DNA of 64,000 nt from CAZDAW01 sp964503685 (GTDB lineage Bacteria > Chloroflexota > Anaerolineae > Anaerolineales > Anaerolineaceae), in assembly GCA_964503685.1 (NCBI GenBank), contig CAZDAW010000003.1, positions 1-64,000 on the forward strand, in the 5' to 3' direction. Under the pieces are notes generated by a model that saw only the letters and a list, made by a program, of their open reading frames with translations, was not told the origin of the DNA and did not search any database. Position numbers and translations under genes: made by a program. This document shows positions 8,968-17,843 of this stretch, piece after piece; the first letter of the stretch is position 1, and the number at the start of each line of letters is the position of its first letter.

Positions 8968-9200
8968 CGGGGCTCAATAACATCAAGCACAACTTGCTTT
9001 CCTTCGCGAGCCGCTGCGACGCGCAATAGCATCCGCATTGCATTTGCAACCCGTCCGCTCTTTCCAATGACGCGCCCCATATCTTCTTTCGCGACTCGCA
9101 GTTCCAGGTAAACCTTACTACCGCCCCGGGATTGGGTCACCTGAACCTGAGTTGGGTCATCGACAAGAGACCGGGCGATGTATTCAATTAATTCTTTCAC
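8964..9200 (-). CDS. khpA: RNA-binding KH domain protein KhpA
   Basis: Small single-KH RNA-binding protein. KhpA homologues act with KhpB in small-RNA and cell-division regulation in Gram-positive bacteria, and the gene usually lies between rpsP and rimM as here. The KH fold has the GXXG loop in GRVIGKSGRVANAMR near residues 42-56. I chose the GTG at 9200 (78 residues, beginning VKELIEYIARSLV). An AAAGGAG ribosome-binding site precedes it by six bases, and family members begin at this point. An in-frame ATG further upstream (9227) would add nine residues with no clear site. The stop overlaps the rimM start. Confidence 0.93.
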   Translation of the reverse strand: MKELIEYIARSLVDDPTQVQVTQSRGGSKVYLELRVAKEDMGRVIGKSGRVANAMRMLLRVAAAREGKQVVLDVIEPR

Positions 9201-9268
9201 GGTTCTCCTTTCATACCCGCCCATCATCTACCAGGGCGTTTTGCGGTTTTATTTGACGCCTTTTTGAA

Positions 9269-9622
9269 TTATGCAGCCGGATCGCGACGGGTTTTCGGGT
9301 TGACAACCCGGCTGGCCCTGGCAGCAGCTGCTTCAGCGAGCAAGGTATCTAACGCTTCACCAGCCTTAAAGCGGTTGTAGCGCTCCATGATGCCAACGCT
9401 CTGAAACACTTTTACTGCTGCTTCACTGGGTTGAGCTCCTTTACTCATCCAATCATAAACCCGGTCTTCTTTGACTTCAACAGTTGATGGATTTGTTCGT
9501 GGATTATAAAAGCCCAGAATCTCGATAAAACGCCCATCGCGAGGGCTTTCTTTATCGGCAACAACAATACGATAGCTGGGCTGCCCGCGCAACCCGACTC
9601 TTCTTAAACGAATGCGAACCAT
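9269..9622 (-). CDS. rpsP: 30S ribosomal protein S16
   Basis: Structural protein of the small ribosomal subunit. The N-terminal MVRIRLRRVGLRGQPSYRIV and the IEILGFYNPRTNP segment are diagnostic of bS16. At 117 residues it is longer than the usual 80-90. The extra is an Ala/Arg-rich C-terminal tail from about residue 92 (LLAEAAAARASRVVNPKTRRD). A ribosome-binding AGAGGAGA precedes the ATG. It lies between ffh and khpA. The 120-base gap upstream contains two direct copies of GGGGCGCTGAA but nothing else recognised. Confidence 0.97.
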   Translation of the reverse strand: MVRIRLRRVGLRGQPSYRIVVADKESPRDGRFIEILGFYNPRTNPSTVEVKEDRVYDWMSKGAQPSEAAVKVFQSVGIMERYNRFKAGEALDTLLAEAAAARASRVVNPKTRRDPAA

Positions 9623-9745
9623 TGAGATTTATCTCCTCTGATAAAAAATCAAAATATAAATCGATTATTTTCCTTTGGACAGACAACATTATGGATGAGG
9701 AGGGGCGCTGAAGGGGCGCTGAACATCCTTGCTATCTGACGCCGG

Positions 9746-11068
9746 CTAACCAAATAAACGAGGTAGCCCACGAGCGCCTGATTTTTGAAAGGTTTTCATC
9801 AGACGTTGGGCTTCTCGAAACTGCTTCAACAAACGGTTTACATCCTGCACTTCAGTGCCTGAACCGCTGGCTATTCGCCTTCGCCGGCTGGCATTCAAAA
9901 TATCAGGGTGCCGTCTTTCTTTCACCGTCATCGAATTGATGATGGCTTCAGTCATCTTAAATTGCTTTTCTGCATCCTGCGGTGAAACATGCCTGGCTGC
10001 CTGGCCCAGGTTTCCTGGCAGCATCTCTAAAATCTGACTGATGGGACCCATCTTCCGCACCTGACGCAACTGTTGGACAAAATCTTCGAGGGTAAATTGC
10101 CCCGAAGCCATCCGTTCAGCCTGCTGGCGGGCGACTTTTTCATCCATGGCTGCTTCAGCGCGCTCAATCAAACCCAATACATCGCCCATCCCCAATATCC
10201 GCGAAGCCAGCCGCTTCGGTTGGAAGGTTTCTATCGCGTCCAGGCCTTCACCGACGCCCAAGAATTTAATCGGTACACCTGTCACCGAACGAATAGATAT
10301 AGCGGCTCCGCCGCGCGCGTCGCCGTCCATTTTGGTAAACACCAGACCGGATAAAGATACCGCATCACGAAATCCTTCTGCAATATGCAAAGCTTCCTGT
10401 CCGATCATTGCATCCACAACCAGTAGAGTCTCAGAAGGAGAGACGCGCTGATTAATCGCCCTTAGCTCTTTCATCAGGTCATCATCCAATTGCGAACGGC
10501 CGGCCGTATCAACGATCACCACACTCATGCCGCCCTTCCTGGCTGATTCAAATGCATGCTTCACTAGTTCAGGCGGCGCAACGCCCTCTTCGGAAAAAAC
10601 CGGAACACCAACCTGTTCTCCCAGGGTCGCCAGTTGCTTAACGGCTGCCGGACGGTAAGGATCTGCTGCTACCAGCATAACCCGTTCACCCTGTGAACGC
10701 AATAATCGGGCAATTTTGCCTGAGGCCGTCGTTTTACCGGAACCCTGCAAACCCACCATCAAGATGACCCGTGGTTTTTCCCCGGACAGGTTTAATCTTG
10801 CCGGCTCCCCCAGCGTTGCAATTAATTCCTCATTGACAATCTTGATAACCTGCTGCGCCGGGTTTAACGCGCTGGATACCTCATGCCCTACTGCCCGTTC
10901 ACGAACACGGGCAATGAAATCTTTTACAACACTGTAATGAACATCTGCTTCCAACAACGCCAGACGAACTTCACGCATTGCCGCGTCAACATCCTCTGCC
11001 GATAATTTCCCTCGCCGGCGGAGTTGTTGGAATACCTGTTCAAGTCTTGTCGTTAAGCTTTCAAACAC
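9746..11068 (-). CDS. ffh: Signal recognition particle protein Ffh (SRP54)
   Basis: Binds signal sequences of nascent membrane and secreted proteins together with the SRP RNA, and delivers them to FtsY. The 440 residues contain the N-terminal helical bundle, the SRP GTPase domain with P-loop GLQGSGKTT near 107-115, DTAGR and TKMDGDARGG motifs, and the methionine-rich M domain (KMGPISQILEMLPG onward). Start is GTG at 11068, with only a weak upstream GAG site. A promoter (TTGACC-17-TAAAAT) lies about 70 bases before it. It heads the run rpsP-khpA-rimM-dprA-manC-topA. Confidence 0.97.
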   Translation of the reverse strand: MFESLTTRLEQVFQQLRRRGKLSAEDVDAAMREVRLALLEADVHYSVVKDFIARVRERAVGHEVSSALNPAQQVIKIVNEELIATLGEPARLNLSGEKPRVILMVGLQGSGKTTASGKIARLLRSQGERVMLVAADPYRPAAVKQLATLGEQVGVPVFSEEGVAPPELVKHAFESARKGGMSVVIVDTAGRSQLDDDLMKELRAINQRVSPSETLLVVDAMIGQEALHIAEGFRDAVSLSGLVFTKMDGDARGGAAISIRSVTGVPIKFLGVGEGLDAIETFQPKRLASRILGMGDVLGLIERAEAAMDEKVARQQAERMASGQFTLEDFVQQLRQVRKMGPISQILEMLPGNLGQAARHVSPQDAEKQFKMTEAIINSMTVKERRHPDILNASRRRRIASGSGTEVQDVNRLLKQFREAQRLMKTFQKSGARGLPRLFG

Positions 11069-11139
11069 ATCAACTCACATTAACAAATAATACAATACCC
11101 GACCGGAATCAACCAGCGGATCTCGTCTTAAGCATGTGG

Positions 11140-11168
11140 ATTTTAGCCTGTAAGTTATGAATGGTCAA
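11140..11168 (-). promoter_or_regulatory. Promoter of the ffh-to-topA run
   Basis: On the minus strand TTGACC (11163-11168) and TAAAAT (11140-11145) are separated by 17 bases, about 70 bases upstream of the ffh start. It is the only strong promoter-like pair seen upstream of the run. Confidence 0.65.
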
Positions 11169-11277
11169 GGGAATTTATTAAATGAAAGATCAGGGGAGCG
11201 TAACTTTTTTTACCTGAATGGGTTTAGTGATATATGAGAATAGATTTTATACCCGATTGTTAGTTAAGGAAATCACC

Positions 11278-12126
11278 ATGTCAAAAGTTGCAATTATTAC
11301 CGATAGTACGGCAACGATCCCGGATTCTCTACTCGCCAGGTATCCCATCCGGGTTGCTCCCCAATTATTAATCTGGAATGGCGATACCTATCAGGATCGA
11401 ATCGATATCCAGCCTCAGGAATTTTATACCCGGCTAAAAACCAGCAAGGAACTCCCAACATCATCCCAGGTCACCCCGCACACCTTCAAAAACATGTTCA
11501 CTGAATTGATAAACCAGGGTTATGATGTGCTGGCCGTATTGATATCCACCAGACTCTCAGGCACCGTTCAATCTGCCCTTCAGGCGAAAGAAATGCTCAA
11601 GGGACAAAATATCGAGATCGTCGACTCGCAATACGCCTCCATGGCAACCGGCTTCCAAGTTCTGGCAGCCGCCCGTGCAGCCGTTGATGGCGCCAGTCTG
11701 ACGGATTGCAAAAGAATTGCCGAACTGGCGCGGGATAATAGCGGCGTATTCTTCGTTGTCGACACCTTGAAGTACCTGCATGCCGGCGGAAGAATTGGCG
11801 GCGCGGCGCACTTTGTGGGCGCTGCCTTTGATATAAAACCCATTTTGCAGATCATTGACGGTCAGGTTGAATCATCCGAAAAAGTGCGGACTTTGAAAAA
11901 AGCGCACGACCGAATGCTGGAACTGGTCGAGAAGGGAATTGCTGGCCGGACGCCGCTTCATCTGGCCGTATTGCACGCTGAAGCCGCCGATCAGGCCGAC
12001 CTGCTTAAAGCACGCGCCGATCATTTATTCCACCCGGTAGAAAGTATTCTGACAGAAGTCAGTCCGGTTATTGGCGTTCATACCGGCCCCGGTACACTGG
12101 GTATTGCTTATCTGGCAGGCATGTAA
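11278..12126 (+). CDS. DegV family fatty-acid-binding protein
   Basis: DegV (FakB-type) proteins bind a fatty acid and present it to a kinase (FakA) for phosphorylation. The 282-residue protein starts at ATG 11278 with AAGGAA upstream. An in-frame ATG at 11218 is rejected because homologues begin with the KVAIITDSTATIP segment. DSTA near residue 10, the SQVTPHTF block (fatty-acid carboxylate site), ISTRLSGTVQSAL and the GPGTLGIAYL C-terminus are all DegV signatures. No fakA-like kinase is seen nearby. A terminator follows, so it is probably monocistronic. Confidence 0.93.
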   Translation: MSKVAIITDSTATIPDSLLARYPIRVAPQLLIWNGDTYQDRIDIQPQEFYTRLKTSKELPTSSQVTPHTFKNMFTELINQGYDVLAVLISTRLSGTVQSALQAKEMLKGQNIEIVDSQYASMATGFQVLAAARAAVDGASLTDCKRIAELARDNSGVFFVVDTLKYLHAGGRIGGAAHFVGAAFDIKPILQIIDGQVESSEKVRTLKKAHDRMLELVEKGIAGRTPLHLAVLHAEAADQADLLKARADHLFHPVESILTEVSPVIGVHTGPGTLGIAYLAGM

Positions 12127-12153
12127 TTAATCGCCCGACTATGACGCTATTTT

Positions 12154-12190
12154 CTCCCCTCAACGATTTGATGAGGGGATTTTTATTTTA
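12154..12190 (+). terminator. Intrinsic terminator after the DegV gene
   Basis: CCCCTCA (12156-12162) pairs with TGAGGGG (12172-12178) around a nine-base loop and is followed by an ATTTTTATTTTA tract. Confidence 0.85.
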
Positions 12191-12241
12191 ATTTCTATGT
12201 TATATTTGGGGATATAATTCCATAAGTTCCAGAGGCATCCT

Positions 12242-13555
12242 ATGAAAACAATCGACTCCATCGGCATTCAAATTCCACAAATTCTGCTTCCGCGTCCGGG
12301 CATTGACTTGCATCGCTGGGCCGTCATTGCCTGCGACCAGTTTACATCCCAACCGGAATATTGGGATAAAGTCAAGGAAATCGTTGGCTCTGCGCCATCA
12401 ACCCTCAATTTGATTCTGCCAGAAGTTTATCTGGAACAAGACGGGGTCGATGCTCGCGTTCAAGCCATCCAAAAAACGATGGCCCGCTATCTTGAAGATG
12501 GCGTCTTTAAGACCCATGAAGGTATTATTTATGTAGAGAGAAGCGTAAACGGAAAAACCCGCAAAGGCATCCTTATTTGCATTGATCTCGAATGCTACGA
12601 CTACAATAAAGGTTCACAAACCCTGATCCGGGCGACAGAAGGCACAATCATCGAGCGCCTTCCACCTCGTATTCGCATCCGTCAGGGCGCCCCTCTGGAA
12701 TTGCCTCATATCCTGGTGTTAATCGACGATCCTGCCCATACGGTCATCGAGCCCATTGCACAGAATAAAACAAGCCTGACCCAACTTTATGATTTTGATC
12801 TCATGCAGGGCAGCGGGCATTTGAGCGGATATCTTGTAAATAAATCAGATATCGAAGAAAAGGTCATCAAAGCGCTTGAAGATCTCGCCAATCCGCAAAC
12901 ATTCAAAACGAAATACCAGGTCGGCTCGGATAAAAGCGTTTTGCTCTTTGCCATTGGTGATGGTAATCACTCCCTCGCCACCGCAAAAGCGATATGGGAG
13001 AAAATGAAATCCACCGTCGGCATGGATCACCCTGCCCGCTATGCGCTGGTCGAAATCGAGAATGTCCACGATCAGGGGCTTGAATTTGAACCCATTCACC
13101 GTGTGCTTTTCGGTTTAAAGAAAGACATCCAGGTCGCCATGAAGAATACCTGGGGCGCAAATTTTGAGTATCAGAAATGCGCCAGCAAGGAAGAAATGAT
13201 CGCCAGAGTTAATCAATCTGGCGGCCAACAGATTATTGGTTATATTACCAGCCAGGAATTCAGCACCATCAGAGTCGATCATCCCGCTTATAATCTGCCC
13301 GTCGGAACATTGCAGGCCTTTCTGGATACTTTCTTACAGAACGACGGCGCAGAAAAAATTGACTATGTCCACGGTGAAGACGTTGTCTGCACAAAAGGGT
13401 CACAGGCAGGCAACGCTGGGTTTTACCTGCCGGCCATGAATAAGGACGACTTATTCAAGACAGTCATTCTGGATGGCGCCTTACCCCGTAAAACCTTCTC
13501 AATGGGTGAAGCAGAAGAAAAACGTTTTTATCTCGAATGCAGGAAAATCGCATAA
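12242..13555 (+). CDS. DUF1015 family protein
   Basis: A 437-residue conserved protein matching the DUF1015 family by overall layout. The N-terminal block RPGIDLHRWAVIACDQFTSQPEYW, a central YDFDLMQGSGHLSGYLV, and the hallmark FAIGDGNHSLATAKAIWE near residues 235-252 are the recognisable parts. The invariant-looking Asp-Gly-Asn-His suggests a nucleotide or phosphate site, but no activity is assigned here. A ribosome-binding AGAGG precedes the ATG. The next gene begins 13 bases after the stop, so it may share a transcript with the lipoprotein that follows. Confidence is high for the family, low for function. Confidence 0.88.
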   Translation: MKTIDSIGIQIPQILLPRPGIDLHRWAVIACDQFTSQPEYWDKVKEIVGSAPSTLNLILPEVYLEQDGVDARVQAIQKTMARYLEDGVFKTHEGIIYVERSVNGKTRKGILICIDLECYDYNKGSQTLIRATEGTIIERLPPRIRIRQGAPLELPHILVLIDDPAHTVIEPIAQNKTSLTQLYDFDLMQGSGHLSGYLVNKSDIEEKVIKALEDLANPQTFKTKYQVGSDKSVLLFAIGDGNHSLATAKAIWEKMKSTVGMDHPARYALVEIENVHDQGLEFEPIHRVLFGLKKDIQVAMKNTWGANFEYQKCASKEEMIARVNQSGGQQIIGYITSQEFSTIRVDHPAYNLPVGTLQAFLDTFLQNDGAEKIDYVHGEDVVCTKGSQAGNAGFYLPAMNKDDLFKTVILDGALPRKTFSMGEAEEKRFYLECRKIA

Positions 13556-13568
13556 ACCGAGGTCAATT

Positions 13569-14459
13569 TTGAAAAGAAGCGCTGCTCTCCTCCTTCTGTT
13601 ATGGCTGGCCGCCTGCACATCGCGGCAGACTCCGTCGCCATCTGCCGCCCCGCCGCTAATGACAGAAACACAGCCGCCAACTAATACGCCGACGTCGGTT
13701 CCCTCGCCCACGCCGCTTCCAACGGTTACCATAACGCCCTCGCCTACTGAAATTGCCTTTCAGATGTGTTCACCCCTTGAAGGAGAAAGCCTTCCAGGAC
13801 TGAGTGAAATTCTTTCAAATCCATTTAGCGCGCCTAATCCGGGTCAGGATGATGGACATCATGGCGCAGATTTTGCTTACTGGTCTAAGAACGGCAAGCC
13901 GATGGTCGGCCTGCCAGTGCAGTCAATCCTTCCCGGAAAAGTGGTTGCTTTAACCAGCAATCGCCCCCCTTACGGCCACATGGTGATCGTCGAGACGCCT
14001 ATTGACGATACACTTGCTGCTATCGTCGCGCCGTTGGATATTGTCCCCGACCTGACGCCCATTCCGTCCAGCCGGCTGAGTTGCCCTGCTTACCCTCAGC
14101 AGCCCACCTGGGATAACACACACCAGTCTCTTTACGTACTTTACGCCCATATCGATATTCAGACCGGCCTCAAAATCGGCGACCAGTTAGCCTGTGGGCA
14201 GCCGCTAGGAGCAATTGCCCAGGTAGGCAATCAGAACTTCGATTACTCCAGCGCACCTCACCTGCACCTGGAAACCCGCCTCGGCCCCGGCGGCATGATT
14301 TTTGCATCGATGGCGCATTATATCGGCGACGCTACTGAAGAAGAGATGTTGAATTACTGCCTGTGGCGAATCAGCGGCGTCTTTAAGGTTTTTGATCCGA
14401 TATCTCTCTTTAATAATTACCTGCAAACATATCCGCAAATGTCTCCATCAGTTAAGTAA
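13569..14459 (+). CDS. M23 family (LytM-type) metallopeptidase lipoprotein
   Basis: Predicted lipoprotein that may cleave peptidoglycan cross-links outside the membrane. I chose TTG at 13569 because GAGG sits seven bases upstream and this gives a clean lipoprotein signal: Lys-Arg, a Leu-rich core and lipobox LAAC at about residue 16. An earlier in-frame ATG (13473) would lie inside the DUF1015 gene. After a Pro/Thr-rich linker, the M23 domain has its zinc ligands in HHGADF and HLHLE, with the YAHI motif between, as in LytM and EnvC relatives. The catalytic set appears intact. Two genes downstream lies a second M23 lipoprotein. Confidence 0.85.
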   Translation: MKRSAALLLLLWLAACTSRQTPSPSAAPPLMTETQPPTNTPTSVPSPTPLPTVTITPSPTEIAFQMCSPLEGESLPGLSEILSNPFSAPNPGQDDGHHGADFAYWSKNGKPMVGLPVQSILPGKVVALTSNRPPYGHMVIVETPIDDTLAAIVAPLDIVPDLTPIPSSRLSCPAYPQQPTWDNTHQSLYVLYAHIDIQTGLKIGDQLACGQPLGAIAQVGNQNFDYSSAPHLHLETRLGPGGMIFASMAHYIGDATEEEMLNYCLWRISGVFKVFDPISLFNNYLQTYPQMSPSVK

Positions 14460-14478
14460 CGACAGCCAATATGCTCGG

Positions 14479-14508
14479 TTGACACCCCTCTGATGAGCAT
14501 GCTAAAAT
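14479..14508 (+). promoter_or_regulatory. Promoter placed for a leaderless transcript
   Basis: TTGACA at 14479-14484 and TAAAAT at 14503-14508 are 18 bases apart. The -10 overlaps the first in-frame ATG (14507) of the next gene, and transcription should begin within one or two bases of the second ATG (14516). Confidence 0.6.
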
Positions 14509-14515
14509 GACACTA

Positions 14516-16594
14516 ATGAATAATGGCAAACCCAGCCGCATGACCATTGCGCTACGCGGCTTGATTATCATATTGGTTCTCAATCTGGTCGTGTTAACAT
14601 ATATCGCATGGCCTTCATTAAAGAACCGCTTGCCATCTGACTTTGCAACTCTCTTTTCTGAGCCTTCCGCAGTCACGCCAACCCCTATTTTGCCAGCCTC
14701 ATCACTCGTCTTTACACCGACAGACGCTGCGACCGAAACTCAGACAGCAACACCTGTCATCAAATTCCAATCAGAAGCAGATATAAATATCACGCCCTAC
14801 CCGGGCAAATTAAGCGAAGGGATAATGATCTTATCCATAAAAGATGCCGGTTATTACCATCTCTTCGCTTACCAACCCGAAAGTTTGCCGCTAACTCGTC
14901 TTACCGGAGGAAACTGGGATGATATCCAGCCCGCTATCAGCCCGGATGGGAAATACATTGCTTACAGCAGTAAGAAAAATGGTTATTGGGACCTTTATCG
15001 CCTGGAACTTGCCAGCGGCAATATCACCCAACTGACCAACACACCCGAATACGACGGCGCGCCGAGCTGGTCGCCGGATGGTCTCTGGATTGTCTATGAA
15101 ACCTACAATGAAGACAATCTGGATTTATCAATCCTATCCATGAATCCAGAGCAGAATGTTGTCGTTCCGTTGACAAACGATTCGGCGGCGGAATTTTCAC
15201 CCGCCTGGTCGCCCAACGGGCGTCAAATTGCATTCGTCTCAAATCGCAGCGGTGAAACCGAAATCTGGATTGCTGATCTCGATCAGGTCAGCAATCGCTT
15301 TTTTAATTTGAGCCAAAGTCCTTCCGCTGCGGAAGATCACCCCTCATGGTCAACCGATGGCAACTATCTCACATGGACATCCACTTCCGCTGGTTTATCC
15401 AGGATTAAAAATCTGGATGTGCGCCGGGCAGCCGAACCCGCCATTTCAATCGGAAATGGAGAAACGCCTGTTTGGAATCCTGCCAGCAATCTTATTGCTG
15501 CGTACATCAATGATCCCAACGCCTCATATTTGACTGTATATGATCCCACCTCGAAATTGCTCATTCTCCCTCCGCAGCTACTACCCGGCCCGCTCAATGG
15601 ATTTGATTGGGAAAACATCACCTTGCCTGACCCGCTGCCCGACGCGCTCAATGTTCAAAGACAACTAACTCCCCGACCGCTCTGGGCTGCGCAAATTACG
15701 CTGTTGCCTGATAATTCTCAACAACGGGTTAATCTCATCGAATTGGAACAAATCCAGGCTCCTCGCCCCATGCTGCAGGATAAAGTCGATGAGTCATTCC
15801 AATCCCTGCGCGCCCGGGTGATAAAAGAAACCGGGTGGGATTTTCTGGACACCCTGGAAAACGCCTTTGTTCCATTAACTGCGCCGCTGGCTCCCAGCAT
15901 GGGCGACGACTGGCTTTATACCGGACGCGCCATCGCAATCAATACAATCCCGATGAGCGCTGGATGGATGGCCGTCATTCGTGAGGATCATGGCGCGGAT
16001 GTTTACTGGCGCGTTTATATCCGCGCCCGCTATCAGGATGGTTCTCAGGGCGCTCCATTGAAACAACCGCCGTGGGATTTCAACGCCCGTTATTCCGGAA
16101 AACCGCAAATCTATGAAGAAGGTGGGGCGTTGAGCAGCGAAATCCCCGCCGGGTATTGGGTCGATTTTACTGACCTGGCTGCCAGTTTTGGTTGGGAGCG
16201 TTTACCGGCTCTGCTTAACTGGCGAACCTTCTTTGACGCTGCCCGGCTAAACGAATTTGTCTTAAGCGGAGGTTTGGATTGGCAATCCGCCATGCTGGAA
16301 ATATACCCGCCTGAAATTTTTATTACCCCTACAGCCATTATTCCGCCAACTCGGACGCCAACGCCGACCAACACCCCGCAATATTTCAACACAGCAACTC
16401 CCACCAGCCTGCCGCCGGGCGCGCCAACATTTACCCCAAACCCGTTGACCCCTACCGTAACCGGATCGCCAATTCCGCCCACGTCCACCCCTCTCCCTCC
16501 TGCAACAATGACGCAGATTCCAATAGATGGGACGAATACATCACCTGAATCCGATGCTCCGGAAACGCCCATAACTCCTGGCGCCGCCCCATGA
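14516..16594 (+). CDS. Membrane-anchored TolB-like beta-propeller protein with Pro/Thr-rich tail
   Basis: A 692-residue protein anchored by an N-terminal transmembrane segment (about residues 10-33). After a Thr/Pro linker comes a WD40-like/TolB-type propeller (about 110-310) with repeats such as IQPAISPDGKYIAYSS, GAPSWSPDGLWIVYET and FSPAWSPNGRQIAFVS. The next ~200 residues are an unrecognised domain containing GRAIAINTIPMSAGWMAVIREDHG and GYWVDFTDLAASFGWERLP. The last ~90 residues are a low-complexity Pro/Thr tail. I start at ATG 14516 because the only good promoter has its -10 over the alternative ATG at 14507. No ribosome-binding site precedes either. The stop overlaps the next gene (ATGA). 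It probably acts at the cell surface. No enzymatic function is assigned. Confidence 0.8.
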   Translation: MNNGKPSRMTIALRGLIIILVLNLVVLTYIAWPSLKNRLPSDFATLFSEPSAVTPTPILPASSLVFTPTDAATETQTATPVIKFQSEADINITPYPGKLSEGIMILSIKDAGYYHLFAYQPESLPLTRLTGGNWDDIQPAISPDGKYIAYSSKKNGYWDLYRLELASGNITQLTNTPEYDGAPSWSPDGLWIVYETYNEDNLDLSILSMNPEQNVVVPLTNDSAAEFSPAWSPNGRQIAFVSNRSGETEIWIADLDQVSNRFFNLSQSPSAAEDHPSWSTDGNYLTWTSTSAGLSRIKNLDVRRAAEPAISIGNGETPVWNPASNLIAAYINDPNASYLTVYDPTSKLLILPPQLLPGPLNGFDWENITLPDPLPDALNVQRQLTPRPLWAAQITLLPDNSQQRVNLIELEQIQAPRPMLQDKVDESFQSLRARVIKETGWDFLDTLENAFVPLTAPLAPSMGDDWLYTGRAIAINTIPMSAGWMAVIREDHGADVYWRVYIRARYQDGSQGAPLKQPPWDFNARYSGKPQIYEEGGALSSEIPAGYWVDFTDLAASFGWERLPALLNWRTFFDAARLNEFVLSGGLDWQSAMLEIYPPEIFITPTAIIPPTRTPTPTNTPQYFNTATPTSLPPGAPTFTPNPLTPTVTGSPIPPTSTPLPPATMTQIPIDGTNTSPESDAPETPITPGAAP

Positions 16595-17787
16595 AGAACT
16601 CACTGCATTTCTCACCATGGGTAATCGCCTGTGTGTTGTTTCTGGCGTCAATCAATTTGACCGCCTGCGATCTTCCACGAGTATTAACCATCCTTAATCA
16701 AACGCCCTCTTCTGAAGAACAGATAACGCCTCAATCAACGACAAGCATGGTTGATATCTCAATGGGTGACCTGACGCCAACTGCTCCGCGATTGGTGCAG
16801 GAAACGCCTGCACCTGATTCAAACAACCTATTACCCTCCGAAGAAGAGATCCAGCCGGCCAATGTCTCCACTTCTGAGGCAGATTCTTTGCACTTCATCT
16901 TTCCAACACCCAGACCAGCCCCCGTTTCGGCCTGGCGTCCACCTCTCTATTCTACGCCTTGGGCGCTCACCCCTTATGATCATTTTTATTTCACCCGCCC
17001 GATAGCCGCCGATCGTATTAATTGGCCCCTGGCCGATTACCGCTACGGCGCCCTGTTTCCTGGAACTGAAATCATCCACACCGGCATTGATATCGACGCC
17101 CCGACCGGCACTGCGGTTTTGGCTGCCGCGCCAGGAAAAGTGGTTTGGTCGGGCTACGGTCTCTTAAAATTCACCAAAGATGTTCTCGATCCTTATGGAC
17201 TGGCCGTCGCCATCGAGCACGATTTTGGTCACCAGGGTAATCGGCTTTATACAGTTTACGCTCACATGAAGGACATATTTGTTATCAATAACCAGAGGGT
17301 TGAAACAGGAACGGTGCTTGGGCTGGTAGGATCGACAGGCAATACAACGGGGCCTCATTTACACTTTGAGGTCCGCTATGGCGAAAACAGTTACTATGCC
17401 ACCCGCAACCCCGAGCTATGGCTTGCGCCGCCCCAGGGCTGGGGCGTTTTGACCGGCCGGCTCATGAAACTCGATGGCTCCCTCCTCCGCCAGAAAGAAG
17501 TCGTCGTCCACAATATTGATAAAAGCCAGGTTTGGTACGCCGCAACTTACAGCCCATTGACTGTAAAAAGCGACCCCTATTACCGCGAAAACATGGTACT
17601 CAGCGACCTTCCAGCCGGAAAATATACGGTTGAAATCTCATACGAGAACCAGATAATCAGTCAGGAAGTGGACATCCTGCCGGGCATGGTAACTCACTTT
17701 ACATATTACGAAGGTAATCCGATCTCGGTTGGTCGTCCACCTACACCATCCCCCGATTCTTTTTTGACTCCTCAAGCAAATCCTTGA
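16591..17787 (+). CDS. M23 family metallopeptidase lipoprotein with C-terminal Ig-like part
   Basis: A 398-residue predicted lipoprotein: signal with lipobox LTAC at about residues 23-26, an Asn/Ser/Thr-rich spacer to about 110, then an M23 peptidase domain at about 150-275. Zinc ligands are in HTGIDIDAP and HLHFEVRYG, with YAHMKD between them. The sequence STGNTTGPHLHFE is the classic LytM arrangement, so activity on peptidoglycan is likely. The last ~110 residues (GRLMKLDGSLL to QEVDILPG) look like a carboxypeptidase-regulatory-type beta sandwich. Its ATG overlaps the stop of the propeller gene, so the two are translationally coupled and may work together on the wall. Confidence 0.88.
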   Translation: MKNSLHFSPWVIACVLFLASINLTACDLPRVLTILNQTPSSEEQITPQSTTSMVDISMGDLTPTAPRLVQETPAPDSNNLLPSEEEIQPANVSTSEADSLHFIFPTPRPAPVSAWRPPLYSTPWALTPYDHFYFTRPIAADRINWPLADYRYGALFPGTEIIHTGIDIDAPTGTAVLAAAPGKVVWSGYGLLKFTKDVLDPYGLAVAIEHDFGHQGNRLYTVYAHMKDIFVINNQRVETGTVLGLVGSTGNTTGPHLHFEVRYGENSYYATRNPELWLAPPQGWGVLTGRLMKLDGSLLRQKEVVVHNIDKSQVWYAATYSPLTVKSDPYYRENMVLSDLPAGKYTVEISYENQIISQEVDILPGMVTHFTYYEGNPISVGRPPTPSPDSFLTPQANP

Positions 17788-17811
17788 CGAATAGAACAAT
17801 TGTACTATAAT
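17784..17811 (+). promoter_or_regulatory. recA promoter with LexA/SOS-like operator
   Basis: TTGACG (17784-17789) and TATAAT (17806-17811) are 16 bases apart. Filling the spacer is a near-perfect palindrome, TAGAACAATTGTACTA at 17792-17807, with one mismatched pair. Its core GAAC-N4-GTAC differs by one base from the GAAC-N4-GTTC LexA box of Gram-positive bacteria. A repressor there would block polymerase directly. Confidence 0.7.
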
Positions 17812-17843
17812 ATAAATATATTAGAGCATAAGGAGTGTATTCC

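Noticed and set aside
9700..9722. Tandem GGGGCGCTGAA copies between rpsP and ffh
   Set aside because: Only two short copies with no regular spacing or wider array; not a CRISPR or a functional repeat I can support.
13630..13750. Repetitive ACGCC/CCGAC-rich stretch in the lipoprotein gene
   Set aside because: It encodes a Pro/Thr-rich linker; the DNA repetition follows from codon use, as in the other linkers here.
16111..16572. Long antisense open frame of 153 codons rich in Val and Gly
   Set aside because: It is the reverse complement of the Pro/Thr-rich tail of the propeller protein; low-complexity coding produces stop-free antisense frames, and it has no ribosome-binding site.
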